Of a stretch of 36,972 bases of DNA, positions 14,943 through 24,034 are shown one piece after another (the first letter of the stretch is position 1; the number at the start of each line of letters is the position of its first letter). The notes beneath the pieces were generated by a model that was given only the letters and a program-made list of their open reading frames with translations, was not told the DNA's origin and did not search any database. Origin of the DNA: Flavobacterium pokkalii (GTDB taxonomy: Bacteria; Bacteroidota; Bacteroidia; Flavobacteriales; Flavobacteriaceae); contig NZ_NASZ01000032.1 of the NCBI RefSeq assembly GCF_014596575.1, forward strand, positions 1 through 36,972, given 5' to 3'. Made by a program: the position numbers and the translations under genes.

Positions 14943-15712
14943 TTATGAGTGTTTTACATGGGGTTAGAAAATGTATTGTTAAATTTTTAGCTAAAAGTGG
15001 TAATGAAGGGAAAAATAAAAATGTGATGTCAAGTATAAAAGATTTTACAATTTTTGAGAGAGAGGTTGTTGGAAAAGTACAAGAGAATACAATGACGTCA
15101 CCGGAAAGAATTGTTTCATTAATTCATGCCGTTAAATATATTGATGTAAATAATATAGAGGGTGATATAGTGGAATGTGGTGTTTGGAGAGGAGGTAGTA
15201 TAGGTACTTGTATATTAGCTTTAAATAAAATTAATAGAAGAGATAAAAAAATTTGGCTGTTTGATACTTTTGAAGGGATGAATAAGCCAACAGAAGTTGA
15301 TTTGGATATTAATGGGAATTTAGCTTGTGAAAGAATGGATAAAGAGAATGTTGAAACATCTTGGTTATGGGCAAAAGCTGAAATAGATATTGTTAAGGAA
15401 AATATTAATAGGTATAATTATCCATTGCAAAATATTAACTTCATTGAGGGAGTAGTCGAAAAAACATTATTGTTGGATAACTTACCAGAAAAAATATCAT
15501 TATTAAGATTAGATACTGATTGGTATGAATCAACAAAAATTGAATTAGAGATTTTGTATCCAAAATTAGTGTCAGGAGGTATATTAATAATTGATGATTA
15601 TGGGCATTGGGAAGGATGTAAAAAAGCTGTAGATGAATTTTTTGAAAAGTTGGAATTTAAACCTTTTTTGCATCGAATAGATTACACAGGAAGATTAATT
15701 ATAAAACCATGA
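14921..15712 (+). CDS. TylF/MycF-family O-methyltransferase
   Basis: This is a SAM-dependent sugar O-methyltransferase of up to 263 residues. The SAM-binding loop is VECGVWRGGS (84-93), followed by DTFEGM (115-120), and then RLDTDWYEST and DDYGHW, the metal- and substrate-site motifs of the macrocin O-methyltransferase group. It likely methylates a hydroxyl of a sugar in the glycan. Two starts are possible: ATG 14921, overlapping wzt by 22 nt, or ATG 14945, just after the wzt stop. The position next to the Wzt specificity domain suggests that it could make the terminal methyl cap that such domains recognise; this is inference. It is strongly AT-rich like its downstream neighbours. Confidence 0.88.
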   Translation: MGNSKSVIMSVLHGVRKCIVKFLAKSGNEGKNKNVMSSIKDFTIFEREVVGKVQENTMTSPERIVSLIHAVKYIDVNNIEGDIVECGVWRGGSIGTCILALNKINRRDKKIWLFDTFEGMNKPTEVDLDINGNLACERMDKENVETSWLWAKAEIDIVKENINRYNYPLQNINFIEGVVEKTLLLDNLPEKISLLRLDTDWYESTKIELEILYPKLVSGGILIIDDYGHWEGCKKAVDEFFEKLEFKPFLHRIDYTGRLIIKP

Positions 15713-16416
15713 CGAGTAGCGATTTTATTGATATTAAACTTTCTTATACAAATTTAGATAGATACTATATTCGTACTTCTATATTTAACGCTTTAAAACA
15801 AACATTGCCGCAATTAAAGGGAGATTTATTAGATATAGGATGTGGAAAAATGCCGTATAAAAATTATATTTTAGAAAATAGTAGGGTTGAAAATTATGTT
15901 GGATTAGATATTGAAAATGCTTTAGAATATGATAAGTCAGTGAAACCTGATTTTATTTGGAATGGAAAAAGTATGCCTTTTCAATCAAATAGCTTTGAAA
16001 GTGCTTTTGGAACGGAAGTTTTAGAGCATTGTCCAGAACCTGAAATTATATTAAATGAGGTCTATAGAGTTTTGAAACCAGATGGTGTTTTCTTTTTTAC
16101 TGTTCCTTTTTTGTGGAATTTACACGAAGTCCCACATGACGAATATAGGTACACTCCATTTTCACTGCAACGGCATTTGCAAAATTCAGGATTCAAAGAT
16201 GTAGCAATCAAAGCAACTGGAGGATGGCATGCTTCGATGGCGCAAATGTTAGGTTTGTGGGTAAGAAGAAGTCCATTGTCAAATAATAAAAGAAAATATT
16301 TATCATTGGTTTTAAAACCAGTAATTAAATATTTGATAAAAATGGATAATAATTCGACTATTCAATTTGGAGAAGGTCAAATGATAACAGGATTGTATGG
16401 AACAGCAAAAAAATAG
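15709..16416 (+). CDS. Class I SAM-dependent methyltransferase
   Basis: This is a 235-residue Rossmann methyltransferase of the Methyltransf_11 kind. Motif I is LLDIGCGKMPY (40-50), the acidic residue after strand 2 is in YVGLDI, and TEVLEHCPEP and the VYRVLKPDGVFFFTVPF strand follow. The C-terminal part after the HDEYRYTPFSL segment is a family-specific lid. The acceptor is unknown, presumably a sugar of the glycan. It overlaps the previous gene by 4 nt (ATGA), so it is translationally coupled, and it overlaps the following glycosyltransferase gene by 20 nt. Confidence 0.85.
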   Translation: MTSSDFIDIKLSYTNLDRYYIRTSIFNALKQTLPQLKGDLLDIGCGKMPYKNYILENSRVENYVGLDIENALEYDKSVKPDFIWNGKSMPFQSNSFESAFGTEVLEHCPEPEIILNEVYRVLKPDGVFFFTVPFLWNLHEVPHDEYRYTPFSLQRHLQNSGFKDVAIKATGGWHASMAQMLGLWVRRSPLSNNKRKYLSLVLKPVIKYLIKMDNNSTIQFGEGQMITGLYGTAKK

Positions 16417-17506
16417 AATAGCGATGGTTTCACCCTCTCAAAATGCTTATTCAGAAACCTTTATTCAGGCACAAAAAAAAGGTTTGAAAGGACAAGTATT
16501 TTATTATTACGGAGGGCATTTACCACAATATTTAGAAGGTCGCGGTTTATTAAATACTAATTGGAATAAAGTCACGGCCAAGTTGAAACAAAAATTGAAA
16601 TTAACCCAATTTTCAAGTGCTGAATTAGCTTTTATACAATCGTTGAAAAAAAATAAAATTCAACTGATTTTTGCTCAATATGGAGTTACAGCTCATAAAA
16701 TTGTCAAAATTTGTAAGTATTTAAAAATCCCTTTAATTACTCATTTTCATGGCTATGATGCGTCAGTTAATCGAGTTATAGAAGACTGTAATAATTATAA
16801 AGAAGTTTTTGATTATAGCGCTTATGTGATTGCTGTTTCTCATTCTATGAAAAACAAATTGGGGGAATTAGGATGTCCTGAAGAAAAATTAATTTACAAT
16901 ACTTACGGACCAAATAATAGTTTTTTTGAAAACAATCCTCAATTTTCAGAATCTATTTTTGTTGGATTGGGAAGATTTGTAGCCAAAAAAGCGCCATATT
17001 ACACCATTTTAGCTTTCAGACAGGTTGCTCAGAAATTTCCGCAAGCAAGATTAGTTATAGGAGGACAGGGTGAATTATATGAAGTTTGTAAAAATTTAGT
17101 ACGTTATCATCAATTAGAAAACAATGTAAAGTTTCCGGGAGTATTATCCAAGGAAGAGTTTACAGCCTATTTAGCTAAAAGTTTGGCTTTTGTACAACAT
17201 TCAGTAACGGCTGATAGTGGAGATCAGGAAGGCACACCTGTGGCTGTTCTTGAAGCTTCAGCGGCGGGTTTGCCTGTTATAGCTACTTTTCATGCCGGAA
17301 TATCTGATGTAATTGTTGATGGAGAAACAGGTCTTTTGGTGGCAGAACATGATGTAAATGCTATGGCTCAAAAAATGATTCAACTATTAGAGAATAAAAG
17401 TTTAGCCCAACAAATGGGAGCAAAAGGAAAAGAGAGAATAAAAAAAATTTTTACATTAGACAGACATTTAGAAGTACTGGACGAGATAATTGAAAAATCT
17501 ATTTAA
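16397..17506 (+). CDS. Glycosyltransferase, GT4 family (GT-B fold)
   Basis: The protein has 369 residues. The acceptor domain carries AQYGVTAHKI and THFHGYDASV, typical of colanic-acid-type GT4 enzymes. The donor domain has FVGLGRFVAKKAP, VIGGQGELYE and, near residue 290, EGTPVAVLEASAAGLPVIAT with the E-X7-E motif that holds the nucleotide sugar. It is a retaining cytoplasmic enzyme that adds one hexose to the growing lipid-linked chain; donor and linkage are not predictable. It begins inside the end of the methyltransferase gene, and the next gene follows after 4 nt. Confidence 0.92.
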   Translation: MEQQKNRIAMVSPSQNAYSETFIQAQKKGLKGQVFYYYGGHLPQYLEGRGLLNTNWNKVTAKLKQKLKLTQFSSAELAFIQSLKKNKIQLIFAQYGVTAHKIVKICKYLKIPLITHFHGYDASVNRVIEDCNNYKEVFDYSAYVIAVSHSMKNKLGELGCPEEKLIYNTYGPNNSFFENNPQFSESIFVGLGRFVAKKAPYYTILAFRQVAQKFPQARLVIGGQGELYEVCKNLVRYHQLENNVKFPGVLSKEEFTAYLAKSLAFVQHSVTADSGDQEGTPVAVLEASAAGLPVIATFHAGISDVIVDGETGLLVAEHDVNAMAQKMIQLLENKSLAQQMGAKGKERIKKIFTLDRHLEVLDEIIEKSI

Positions 17507-17510
17507 TTAA

Positions 17511-18473
17511 ATGAATAATCCTCTAGTTTCTATAATAATCCCAACTTACAACAGGGCGCATCTTATTGGTGAAACCCTTGATTCAGTTTTGGCGCAAACC
17601 TACGAAAACTGGGAATGTATTATTGTGGATGATGGTTCTACTGATAATACGTCAGAGGTAGTAAATAGTTATATTCAAAAAGATGGTCGTTTTCAGTTTT
17701 ATTATAGACCTATTGAGAAAATAAAAGGAGCTAGTTCTTGCCGAAATTTCGGTTTAAGTTTGTCAAAAGGAGTATTTGTTATTTTTTTAGATTCCGATGA
17801 TTTACTTTTAGAATATTGTTTAGCAAATAGAATTTCAAAAGCAAGTGAAAAGTCGGATTTAAATTTTTGGGTTTTTCCAATGTTTGTTGAATCTGAAAAT
17901 CAGGGAAGAAAGATAAAAGAAATCCCTTTTTCTAAAAGTTATTTGATTGATTTTTTATCCTATAAAATTCATTGGCAGACAATGTGTACTTTATGGGAAG
18001 CTAATTTTCTAAAAAAAATAAAAGGCTTTAATGAACTATATCCAAGATTAAATGATCCTGAAATTCACATCAGGGCGATGTTAGAATCAAAAAATAGATT
18101 TTTTGTATTCAATGATGCATTAGCAGATAGTGTTTATAAAGTTACTTTATTGAGAGATCGATGTGAATTTTCAAAAATATATTCCACTTCCTTATTGTTG
18201 TTTATCCCTGATATGACTAATATGTTAAGAGACCATAAATTACTTCAAGAAAGAAAACACTTAAAAGCATATTTGAGAGATTATTTTGTTGGTTTTTTTA
18301 GATATAATAGTAGAAAAAGAAATTTTAGTGTATTAAATATCTTTTATGCTTTTAGAATAATAAATATTGTTACCTATTATAAATTGCACATTAATTACTG
18401 TTTATTTTTGGTTTTTAATTATTTAACAAGAAAGACTAGAAATAAATTAGATAACCAAGTTACTAATCTGTGA
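17511..18473 (+). CDS. Glycosyltransferase, GT2 family
   Basis: The protein has 320 residues. The N-terminal GT-A domain begins VSIIIPTYNRAHLIGETLDS and has the nucleotide-binding Asp pair in IIVDDGSTDNT, followed by a DXD-type metal site FLDSDDLL near residue 94. The C-terminal third is basic and hydrophobic, consistent with peripheral membrane contact. It is an inverting transferase with unknown donor. The gene is separated by 4 nt from the preceding GT4 gene and 7 nt from the next. Confidence 0.92.
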   Translation: MNNPLVSIIIPTYNRAHLIGETLDSVLAQTYENWECIIVDDGSTDNTSEVVNSYIQKDGRFQFYYRPIEKIKGASSCRNFGLSLSKGVFVIFLDSDDLLLEYCLANRISKASEKSDLNFWVFPMFVESENQGRKIKEIPFSKSYLIDFLSYKIHWQTMCTLWEANFLKKIKGFNELYPRLNDPEIHIRAMLESKNRFFVFNDALADSVYKVTLLRDRCEFSKIYSTSLLLFIPDMTNMLRDHKLLQERKHLKAYLRDYFVGFFRYNSRKRNFSVLNIFYAFRIINIVTYYKLHINYCLFLVFNYLTRKTRNKLDNQVTNL

Positions 18474-18480
18474 ATAAAGT

Positions 18481-19302
18481 ATGAGTATCCCCAAAGTCTC
18501 TATAATAGTTCCCTGCTACAAGCAAGCTCATTTTTTGGATGAGGCTTTGCAGTCGGTATTGGAGCAAACTTATATTCATTGGGAATGTATCATTGTGAAT
18601 GACGGAAGTCCGGATAATACGGAAGCAATAGCTCAAAATTGGTTAAAAAAAGATTCCAGATTCAAATACATTTATAAAGAGAATGGAGGATTGAGTAGTG
18701 CCAGAAATGCGGGAATAAAAATAGCAAAAGGAGATTGGATTTTATCATTGGATGCTGATGATAAGATAGGGAATGAATATTTAGAAAAAGCAAATGAAGA
18801 GTTTGAAAAAGGCTGTTCTGTTATTTATTGTAATGCTAATTTTTTTGGTTTAGTAGAAGAAAAATGGGAATTACCTGAGTATTCATACGGTAAGCTATTA
18901 GTGAATAATCTTATATTTTGTTCTGCTTTTTTTCGCAAAAAAGACTGGGAAAAAGTAGAAGGATATGATGAAAATTTGTTGTGTGGCAGAGAGGATTGGG
19001 AATTTTGGATAGCGATATTAAATTCGGAGAGCAAAGTAGTAAAGTTAGATTATATAGGTTTTTTTTATAGAAGGAAGGAAAATTCTATGGATGCCTTTTT
19101 AAAAAATAATAAAATTTTATTGAATCAAGTAGAAAATTATATTTATAAGAAGCATTTGAATAAATATTTGTTAATAAGCGATAACGCATTTGAAAATTAT
19201 CAAGATTATATAAAAGTAAAATACCAAAATGTGCAAATTTTACGAAACATAAATAAAAATTATTGGAGTAAGCTTTTGTATAAAATTCTAAAGATGTTGT
19301 AA
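18481..19302 (+). CDS. Glycosyltransferase, GT2 family
   Basis: The protein has 273 residues. It has VSIIVPCYKQAHFLDEALQS at the N-terminus, IIVNDGSPDNT, GGLSSARNAGIKIAKGDW and the metal site SLDADDKIG near residue 85, followed by CGREDWEFWI, the usual ED(W/Y)EFW catalytic-base region. Length and motifs are typical of an inverting single-domain GT2. Its first part closely resembles the gene at 17511, but the two diverge after the metal site. The stop overlaps the next start (TAATG). Confidence 0.92.
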   Translation: MSIPKVSIIVPCYKQAHFLDEALQSVLEQTYIHWECIIVNDGSPDNTEAIAQNWLKKDSRFKYIYKENGGLSSARNAGIKIAKGDWILSLDADDKIGNEYLEKANEEFEKGCSVIYCNANFFGLVEEKWELPEYSYGKLLVNNLIFCSAFFRKKDWEKVEGYDENLLCGREDWEFWIAILNSESKVVKLDYIGFFYRRKENSMDAFLKNNKILLNQVENYIYKKHLNKYLLISDNAFENYQDYIKVKYQNVQILRNINKNYWSKLLYKILKML

Positions 19303-20156
19303 TGATTTCTATTATAATTTGTTCTCGTAATTCTCAAATTGAAGAATCACTGAATAGTAATATTAAAGAAACAATTAATTCAGAATATGAGTTGATTGTA
19401 GTTGATAATTCTATGAATAATTATTCAATTTTTGAAGCCTATAATTTAGGAATTCAGAAGAGTAAAGGAGAGTATTTGTGTTTTATTCATGACGATATTA
19501 TTGTAAATACTAAAAATTGGGGGGGGATTATTGAGAGAATTTTTTCTAATGATTCTCAAGTTGGATTAATAGGTGTTGCTGGTGGAAAGATAAAGATGAA
19601 AATGCCTTCAGCTTGGTGGGATGGAGGCAAAGTTGTATTAAAGTTAGTACAACATTATAAAAATAAGCCACAAGAACTTTGGGATCAAGGTTTTGAAAAA
19701 ACAGATATTGTAGAGGTAAGTGCAATTGACGGAGTTTTTATGGTAATGAAAAATGACGGTAAAATTCAATTTGACGAAAGCTTAATAGGTTTTCATTGTT
19801 ATGATTTATACCTTTCTTTGAAACATCATATTTTAGGAAAAAAAGTAATTGTTACGAATAAAATACTTATAGAACATTTTTCTGAAGGTAACCTAGATAA
19901 ATCTTGGTTTGAATCAACTAGTATATTTCATAAAAAATATAAAAAATATTTGCCCATTATAAGCGAGAGTGGTATTGATTTTTATAAATTAAGGAATCAA
20001 GAGGTTAACTTATGTGCCGATTTTATATCAAAATTAATTGAGTATAAATTGTATAAGGATGCTATTTATTGGTGGTTTGAGTTTTTTAAGTTAAAACCTG
20101 TAGCTAAATTTCATTATAGGTTTTGGTACAGAATGATAAAAATTATGAGATGTTAG
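19302..20156 (+). CDS. Glycosyltransferase-like protein with GT-A fold (GT2-related)
   Basis: The protein has 284 residues. It starts MISIIICSRNSQIEE, with ELIVVDNSMNN in place of the usual DDGS and FIHDDIIV as the acidic metal motif near residue 65. AIDGVFMVMK and FHCYDLYLSLKHHILGKKV in the middle resemble the Glyco_tranf_2_5-type branch of GT-A proteins. It probably adds one sugar; the donor is unknown. The gene starts one base inside the previous stop codon and overlaps the next by 7 nt. Confidence 0.82.
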   Translation: MISIIICSRNSQIEESLNSNIKETINSEYELIVVDNSMNNYSIFEAYNLGIQKSKGEYLCFIHDDIIVNTKNWGGIIERIFSNDSQVGLIGVAGGKIKMKMPSAWWDGGKVVLKLVQHYKNKPQELWDQGFEKTDIVEVSAIDGVFMVMKNDGKIQFDESLIGFHCYDLYLSLKHHILGKKVIVTNKILIEHFSEGNLDKSWFESTSIFHKKYKKYLPIISESGIDFYKLRNQEVNLCADFISKLIEYKLYKDAIYWWFEFFKLKPVAKFHYRFWYRMIKIMRC

Positions 20157-21052
20157 CAATAATATTACCTTACTATAAGATTAGCTTTTTTGAAGAAACC
20201 TTACAATCTTTAGCCAATCAAACTGATAAAAGATTTAAAGTTTATATAGGTGATGATGCCAGTTTGGAAAGCCCAACAGTTTTATTGGCAAAGTACAAAG
20301 GAAAATTTGATTTTCTGTATCATCGTTTTAATGAAAATTTAGGAGGAAAATCATTAACGAAACAATGGGAACGATGTATCGCGTTGTCTGGGGATGAAGA
20401 ATGGCTGATGATTTTGGGAGATGATGATTATTTAGATTCCTCAGTGGTAGCATCATGGTATACTAATTTCGAGAGTTTTAAAGATCAATCAAATGTTGTT
20501 CGATTTGGAACAAAAGTTGTGCAACAAGAATCCAATACAATATCAGCAATCCATACTCATCCCGTTTGGGAATCAGCATCCGATTCGTTTGTTAGGATTG
20601 TTAAAGGTGTTACAAGAAGTTCATTATCAGAATACATATTTTCTAGAGCAAGTTATAAAAAGTATGGTTTTAAAAATTACCCATTAGCGTGGTGTAGCGA
20701 TTATAAAGCATTTCTGGATTTTCCTGATGGGAAATTGATTTATTCAATAAACGAAGCAATTGTTTATTTTAGAATATCAAGTTTCAATATTTCAGGGCAA
20801 CAGGAGAATAACAATTTGAAAAATGAGACGAGTATACTTTTTTATCAGGATGTTATCAAGGAGCGTATCGAAATGTTTACTAAAGAACAAAAATTAGAAT
20901 TGATGATGGCTTATGAGGTTTTGATAAAAAAATCTAGAAAACTTAAAGTAGAGGAATGGATTTTTATCATTAAGCGTTATATAATTTATTTTAGTTTGGT
21001 GCCATTTTTAAAATCGATTAGAAGAGTTATTATCAGTATTCTTAAAAAATAA
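20150..21052 (+). CDS. Glycosyltransferase, GT2 family
   Basis: The protein has 300 residues from the ATG of MLAIILPYYKISFFEETLQS. An in-frame TTG 27 nt upstream lies deep in the preceding gene and is less likely. Motifs are VYIGDDASLES, ENLGGKSLTKQWERC and the metal site LILGDDDYLD near residue 90. The WCSDYKAFLDF segment later fits the catalytic-base region. The linkage it makes is unknown. It overlaps the preceding gene by 7 nt, and the next gene starts 2 nt after its stop. Confidence 0.88.
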   Translation: MLAIILPYYKISFFEETLQSLANQTDKRFKVYIGDDASLESPTVLLAKYKGKFDFLYHRFNENLGGKSLTKQWERCIALSGDEEWLMILGDDDYLDSSVVASWYTNFESFKDQSNVVRFGTKVVQQESNTISAIHTHPVWESASDSFVRIVKGVTRSSLSEYIFSRASYKKYGFKNYPLAWCSDYKAFLDFPDGKLIYSINEAIVYFRISSFNISGQQENNNLKNETSILFYQDVIKERIEMFTKEQKLELMMAYEVLIKKSRKLKVEEWIFIIKRYIIYFSLVPFLKSIRRVIISILKK

Positions 21053-21054
21053 TT

Positions 21055-21993
21055 ATGTTTGAAACGCCTGTCTTATTTCTTATATTTAATCGTCCTGATA
21101 TTACAAAAATAGTTTTTGAAGAAATAAAAAAACTAAAACCTAAATTTTTGTATGTAGCTGCAGATGGAGCGCGTTCAAATGTTTTTCAAGATGCGGAAAA
21201 ATGTAAAGAAACAAGGGATTTAGTTTTAAATGGTATCGATTGGGACTGTGAGTTGAAAATCTTGTTCAGGGATGAAAATTTAGGTTGCGGTAGGGCAGTA
21301 TCAGAGGCTATAACATGGTTTTTTGATCATGTTGAACAGGGAATAATTTTGGAAGATGATTGCCTACCACATCCTTCTTTTTTTAAATATTGTGAGGTAT
21401 TGTTGGAAAAATATAAGCATAATGAAACAATTTTTGCCATAAATGGAAGTAATTTACTGGGGGAAAAGAAATTTGGAGAGGCGTCTTATTTTTTTTCAAA
21501 TTATGCTTTTGTTTGGGGATGGGCAAGTTGGAGAAGGGCTTGGAAATATTATGATTATAGGCTAGAAAAATTAGAAAATTTTAAGACCGAGAAATTAATC
21601 AATAGAATAGATAAAAGGGCTATATTTAAAGAATATTGGATACCTACTTTTGAAAGAGTAAGAAATAACGAAATTGATACTTGGGATTATCAATGGACTT
21701 TTTCGATATGGAATAATCAAGGAATAAATATAGTGCCAAATGTAAATTTAATTTCTAATATAGGCTTTGGAATAAATGCAACACATACAAAAGAATCAAG
21801 TGCTTTTGAAAAATTAGCTACACAAAATATTGGAAAAATAGACCATCCTATGGAAATTAAGGTGGACAAGTTAGCAGACAGATATATTGCTGACTTTTGT
21901 TATAAAATTGCGAAGCCAAAGAAAGGATTAAAAAAAACAATTATAGTTTGGATAAAAAAAATTTTGGCTTTTTTAAATACCTTGGAAGTTTAA
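21055..21993 (+). CDS. Nucleotide-diphospho-sugar transferase (GNT-I/HlpA-like GT-A)
   Basis: The protein has 312 residues. It begins TPVLFLIFNRPDITKIVFEE, then YVAADGARSN, RDENLGCGRAVSEAITWFF and the metal site IILEDDCLPHPSFF near residue 100, followed by AFVWGWASWRRAW. This pattern is common in Bacteroidota and is often annotated hemolytic protein HlpA-like; it resembles the eukaryotic GNT-I fold. The DXD-like EDD and the WGWASWRRAW block suggest an active glycosyltransferase. A haemolytic role is not supported by anything seen here. Confidence 0.85.
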   Translation: MFETPVLFLIFNRPDITKIVFEEIKKLKPKFLYVAADGARSNVFQDAEKCKETRDLVLNGIDWDCELKILFRDENLGCGRAVSEAITWFFDHVEQGIILEDDCLPHPSFFKYCEVLLEKYKHNETIFAINGSNLLGEKKFGEASYFFSNYAFVWGWASWRRAWKYYDYRLEKLENFKTEKLINRIDKRAIFKEYWIPTFERVRNNEIDTWDYQWTFSIWNNQGINIVPNVNLISNIGFGINATHTKESSAFEKLATQNIGKIDHPMEIKVDKLADRYIADFCYKIAKPKKGLKKTIIVWIKKILAFLNTLEV

Positions 21994-22003
21994 ATAAAAA
22001 TTC

Positions 22004-22849
22004 ATGAATTGTAAACTTTGCCAATCGGTTTCAAATAAGATATTTTCTGGAAAAATATTGAACAAATATGAAATAGATTATTTTCAATGCCAGCATTGTA
22101 GTTTTATCCAGGCTGAAGAAGCGTTTTGGTTGGAAGAATCGTACTCCTCTGTTATTGCGATTACAGATGTAGGATTGGTTTCAAGGAATTTAAGTTTTCA
22201 AAATATTTCATTTTGGATAATTAAAAAGTATTTTGATTATAAAGGAAAATTTATTGATTTTGCTGGTGGATATGGATTGTTTGTGCGATTAATGAGAGAT
22301 AAAGGCTTAAATTTTTTCAGACAGGATTTGTATTGTGAAAATATTTTTGCACAATATTTTGACGTAACCAATCAAACTTGTAAAGAAAAATTTGAGGTAT
22401 TAACAGCCTTTGAAGTTTTTGAACATTTATCAAATCCAATTGAAGAAATTGAGAAAATGTTTGAATATTCAAATAACATTTTATTTTCAACAGAATTGCA
22501 ACCGAGAACAAAAATGCAATCTGTAAATGATTGGAGGTATTTTGCATTGGAAACCGGGCAGCATATTTCCTTTTACAATATAAAATCACTTGAAATTATT
22601 GCAGAAAAATTTAATTGTTATTTTTATTCAAATGCTGCTAATCTTCATATTTTAACAAAGTACGAGTTACCTACAAATCCCTTTGAAGAATGGGAAAAGT
22701 TTAATAAAAAAACTTTTTTGGTTAAAATTCTTTATAAACTTATCAGATATATAGAAAATATGATGGGTAAGGAAAAAAAGGAGTTTTATTTAGAAAGTTT
22801 AAGGGATAAAGATTATTACGCGGTAATTGAAAAAATAAAGGAAATGTAA
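22004..22849 (+). CDS. SAM-dependent methyltransferase with N-terminal zinc ribbon
   Basis: The protein has 281 residues. A small Cys cluster at the start (CKLC at about 3-6 and CQHC at about 29-32) suggests a zinc ribbon. A Methyltransf_23-type Rossmann domain follows, with IDFAGGYGLFVRLM as motif I, and then TAFEVFEHLSNP and ILFSTELQP. This arrangement is known from sugar C- and N-methyltransferases of the NovU/TylC3 kind, although their second C-terminal domain seems absent here. The likely substrate is a nucleotide sugar or the growing glycan. It stands between two glycosyltransferase genes, 10 nt after the first. Confidence 0.8.
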   Translation: MNCKLCQSVSNKIFSGKILNKYEIDYFQCQHCSFIQAEEAFWLEESYSSVIAITDVGLVSRNLSFQNISFWIIKKYFDYKGKFIDFAGGYGLFVRLMRDKGLNFFRQDLYCENIFAQYFDVTNQTCKEKFEVLTAFEVFEHLSNPIEEIEKMFEYSNNILFSTELQPRTKMQSVNDWRYFALETGQHISFYNIKSLEIIAEKFNCYFYSNAANLHILTKYELPTNPFEEWEKFNKKTFLVKILYKLIRYIENMMGKEKKEFYLESLRDKDYYAVIEKIKEM

Positions 22850-22867
22850 ATTAATTACAAACTGTCG

Positions 22868-23998
22868 ATGAAAATTTTAGTACATCCTCAAACTTTTAAT
22901 TTACAAAAATATGGAGGTATTTCTAGGTATTATACAGAAATTCTTTCCAGACTTTCTATATCTAATAGTGTTCAGATTCCGATTTATGGAACGTCTAATA
23001 TATATTATAATGAAAGTACATTATTAACTACTAAACAAAAGTTATATTCATTTTATGTTCGATTATTAGAAGTTTTGAGCATTAGGAAACTTGAAAAAAC
23101 GAGAAAAAGGAATGATAGCTTATTGAGACATCAATTATTTAAGAAAGATTTTGATGTTTTTATTCCCACCTATTATGATGTTGAATTTTTGAAATATTTA
23201 GGTTCAAAACCTTTTGTTTTGACAGTTTATGATATGATTTATGAATTGTTTCCAGATTTTTTCACAGAACAGAAAGAGGTTGTTTCTACTATAGTTAAGA
23301 ATAAACAAATTTTGATAGAAAAGGCATCCAGAATAATTGCTGTTTCTGAAAATACAAAAAGAGATATATTAAAAGTGTATCCCAATATAAACGAGACAAA
23401 AATTGATGTTGTTTATCATGGTTGCTCTATAAAAATCTCAGAAAGTAAAACAGTTTTTTTACCAGATAAATATATTTTATACGTTGGAACTCGTAATAAT
23501 TACAAGAATTTTTATTTTATGCTTGATGCCATTAAGGATCTATTATATTCAAATAAAGATTTAAAGCTCTTATGTGCGGGAGGAGGAAAATTTACTGAAG
23601 AGGAAAGAAATTATATAAAAAATATGCAACTCGAACCACAAATCATGCAGCAAGATTTTAAGGAAAAGGAATTGGGTTTGTTTTATAAAAAAGCAATTTG
23701 TTTTGTTTTTCCTTCGCTTTATGAAGGTTTTGGTATTCCAGTATTAGAAGCAATGTCTTGCGGCTGTCCGGTAGTTTTGTCGAGTCATAGTTCGTTTCCA
23801 GAGGTAGCTGGTGAAGCAGGTGTATACTTTGAAATGAATGATGCTGATGATTTAAAAAAGAAAGTGCAATCTTTAATTCAAAATAAATTATTGCGTGATG
23901 AATTTTCTTTGAGAGGATTGGAACAGGTCAAGAAATTTAGTTGGGAAAAAGCTGCTGCAGAATGTCTTGATGTTTATAGAAAGGCTTATGATCAATAG
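22868..23998 (+). CDS. Glycosyltransferase, GT4 family
   Basis: The protein has 376 residues with a GT-B fold. The N-terminal NLQKYGGISRYYTEI motif is typical of mannosyl- or rhamnosyl-type GT4 enzymes. VYDMIYELFP and IIAVSENTKRDIL follow, and then the donor half with YILYVGTRNNYKNF, FPSLYEGFGIPVLEAMSCG (E-X7-E motif) and SFPEVAGEAG. The best guess is a retaining transferase using GDP-mannose or a related donor. It is followed by the GT10 gene after 36 nt. Confidence 0.93.
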   Translation: MKILVHPQTFNLQKYGGISRYYTEILSRLSISNSVQIPIYGTSNIYYNESTLLTTKQKLYSFYVRLLEVLSIRKLEKTRKRNDSLLRHQLFKKDFDVFIPTYYDVEFLKYLGSKPFVLTVYDMIYELFPDFFTEQKEVVSTIVKNKQILIEKASRIIAVSENTKRDILKVYPNINETKIDVVYHGCSIKISESKTVFLPDKYILYVGTRNNYKNFYFMLDAIKDLLYSNKDLKLLCAGGGKFTEEERNYIKNMQLEPQIMQQDFKEKELGLFYKKAICFVFPSLYEGFGIPVLEAMSCGCPVVLSSHSSFPEVAGEAGVYFEMNDADDLKKKVQSLIQNKLLRDEFSLRGLEQVKKFSWEKAAAECLDVYRKAYDQ

Positions 23999-24034
23999 AA
24001 AAAAGCTATATCATAATTTAACAAATAAATCACA

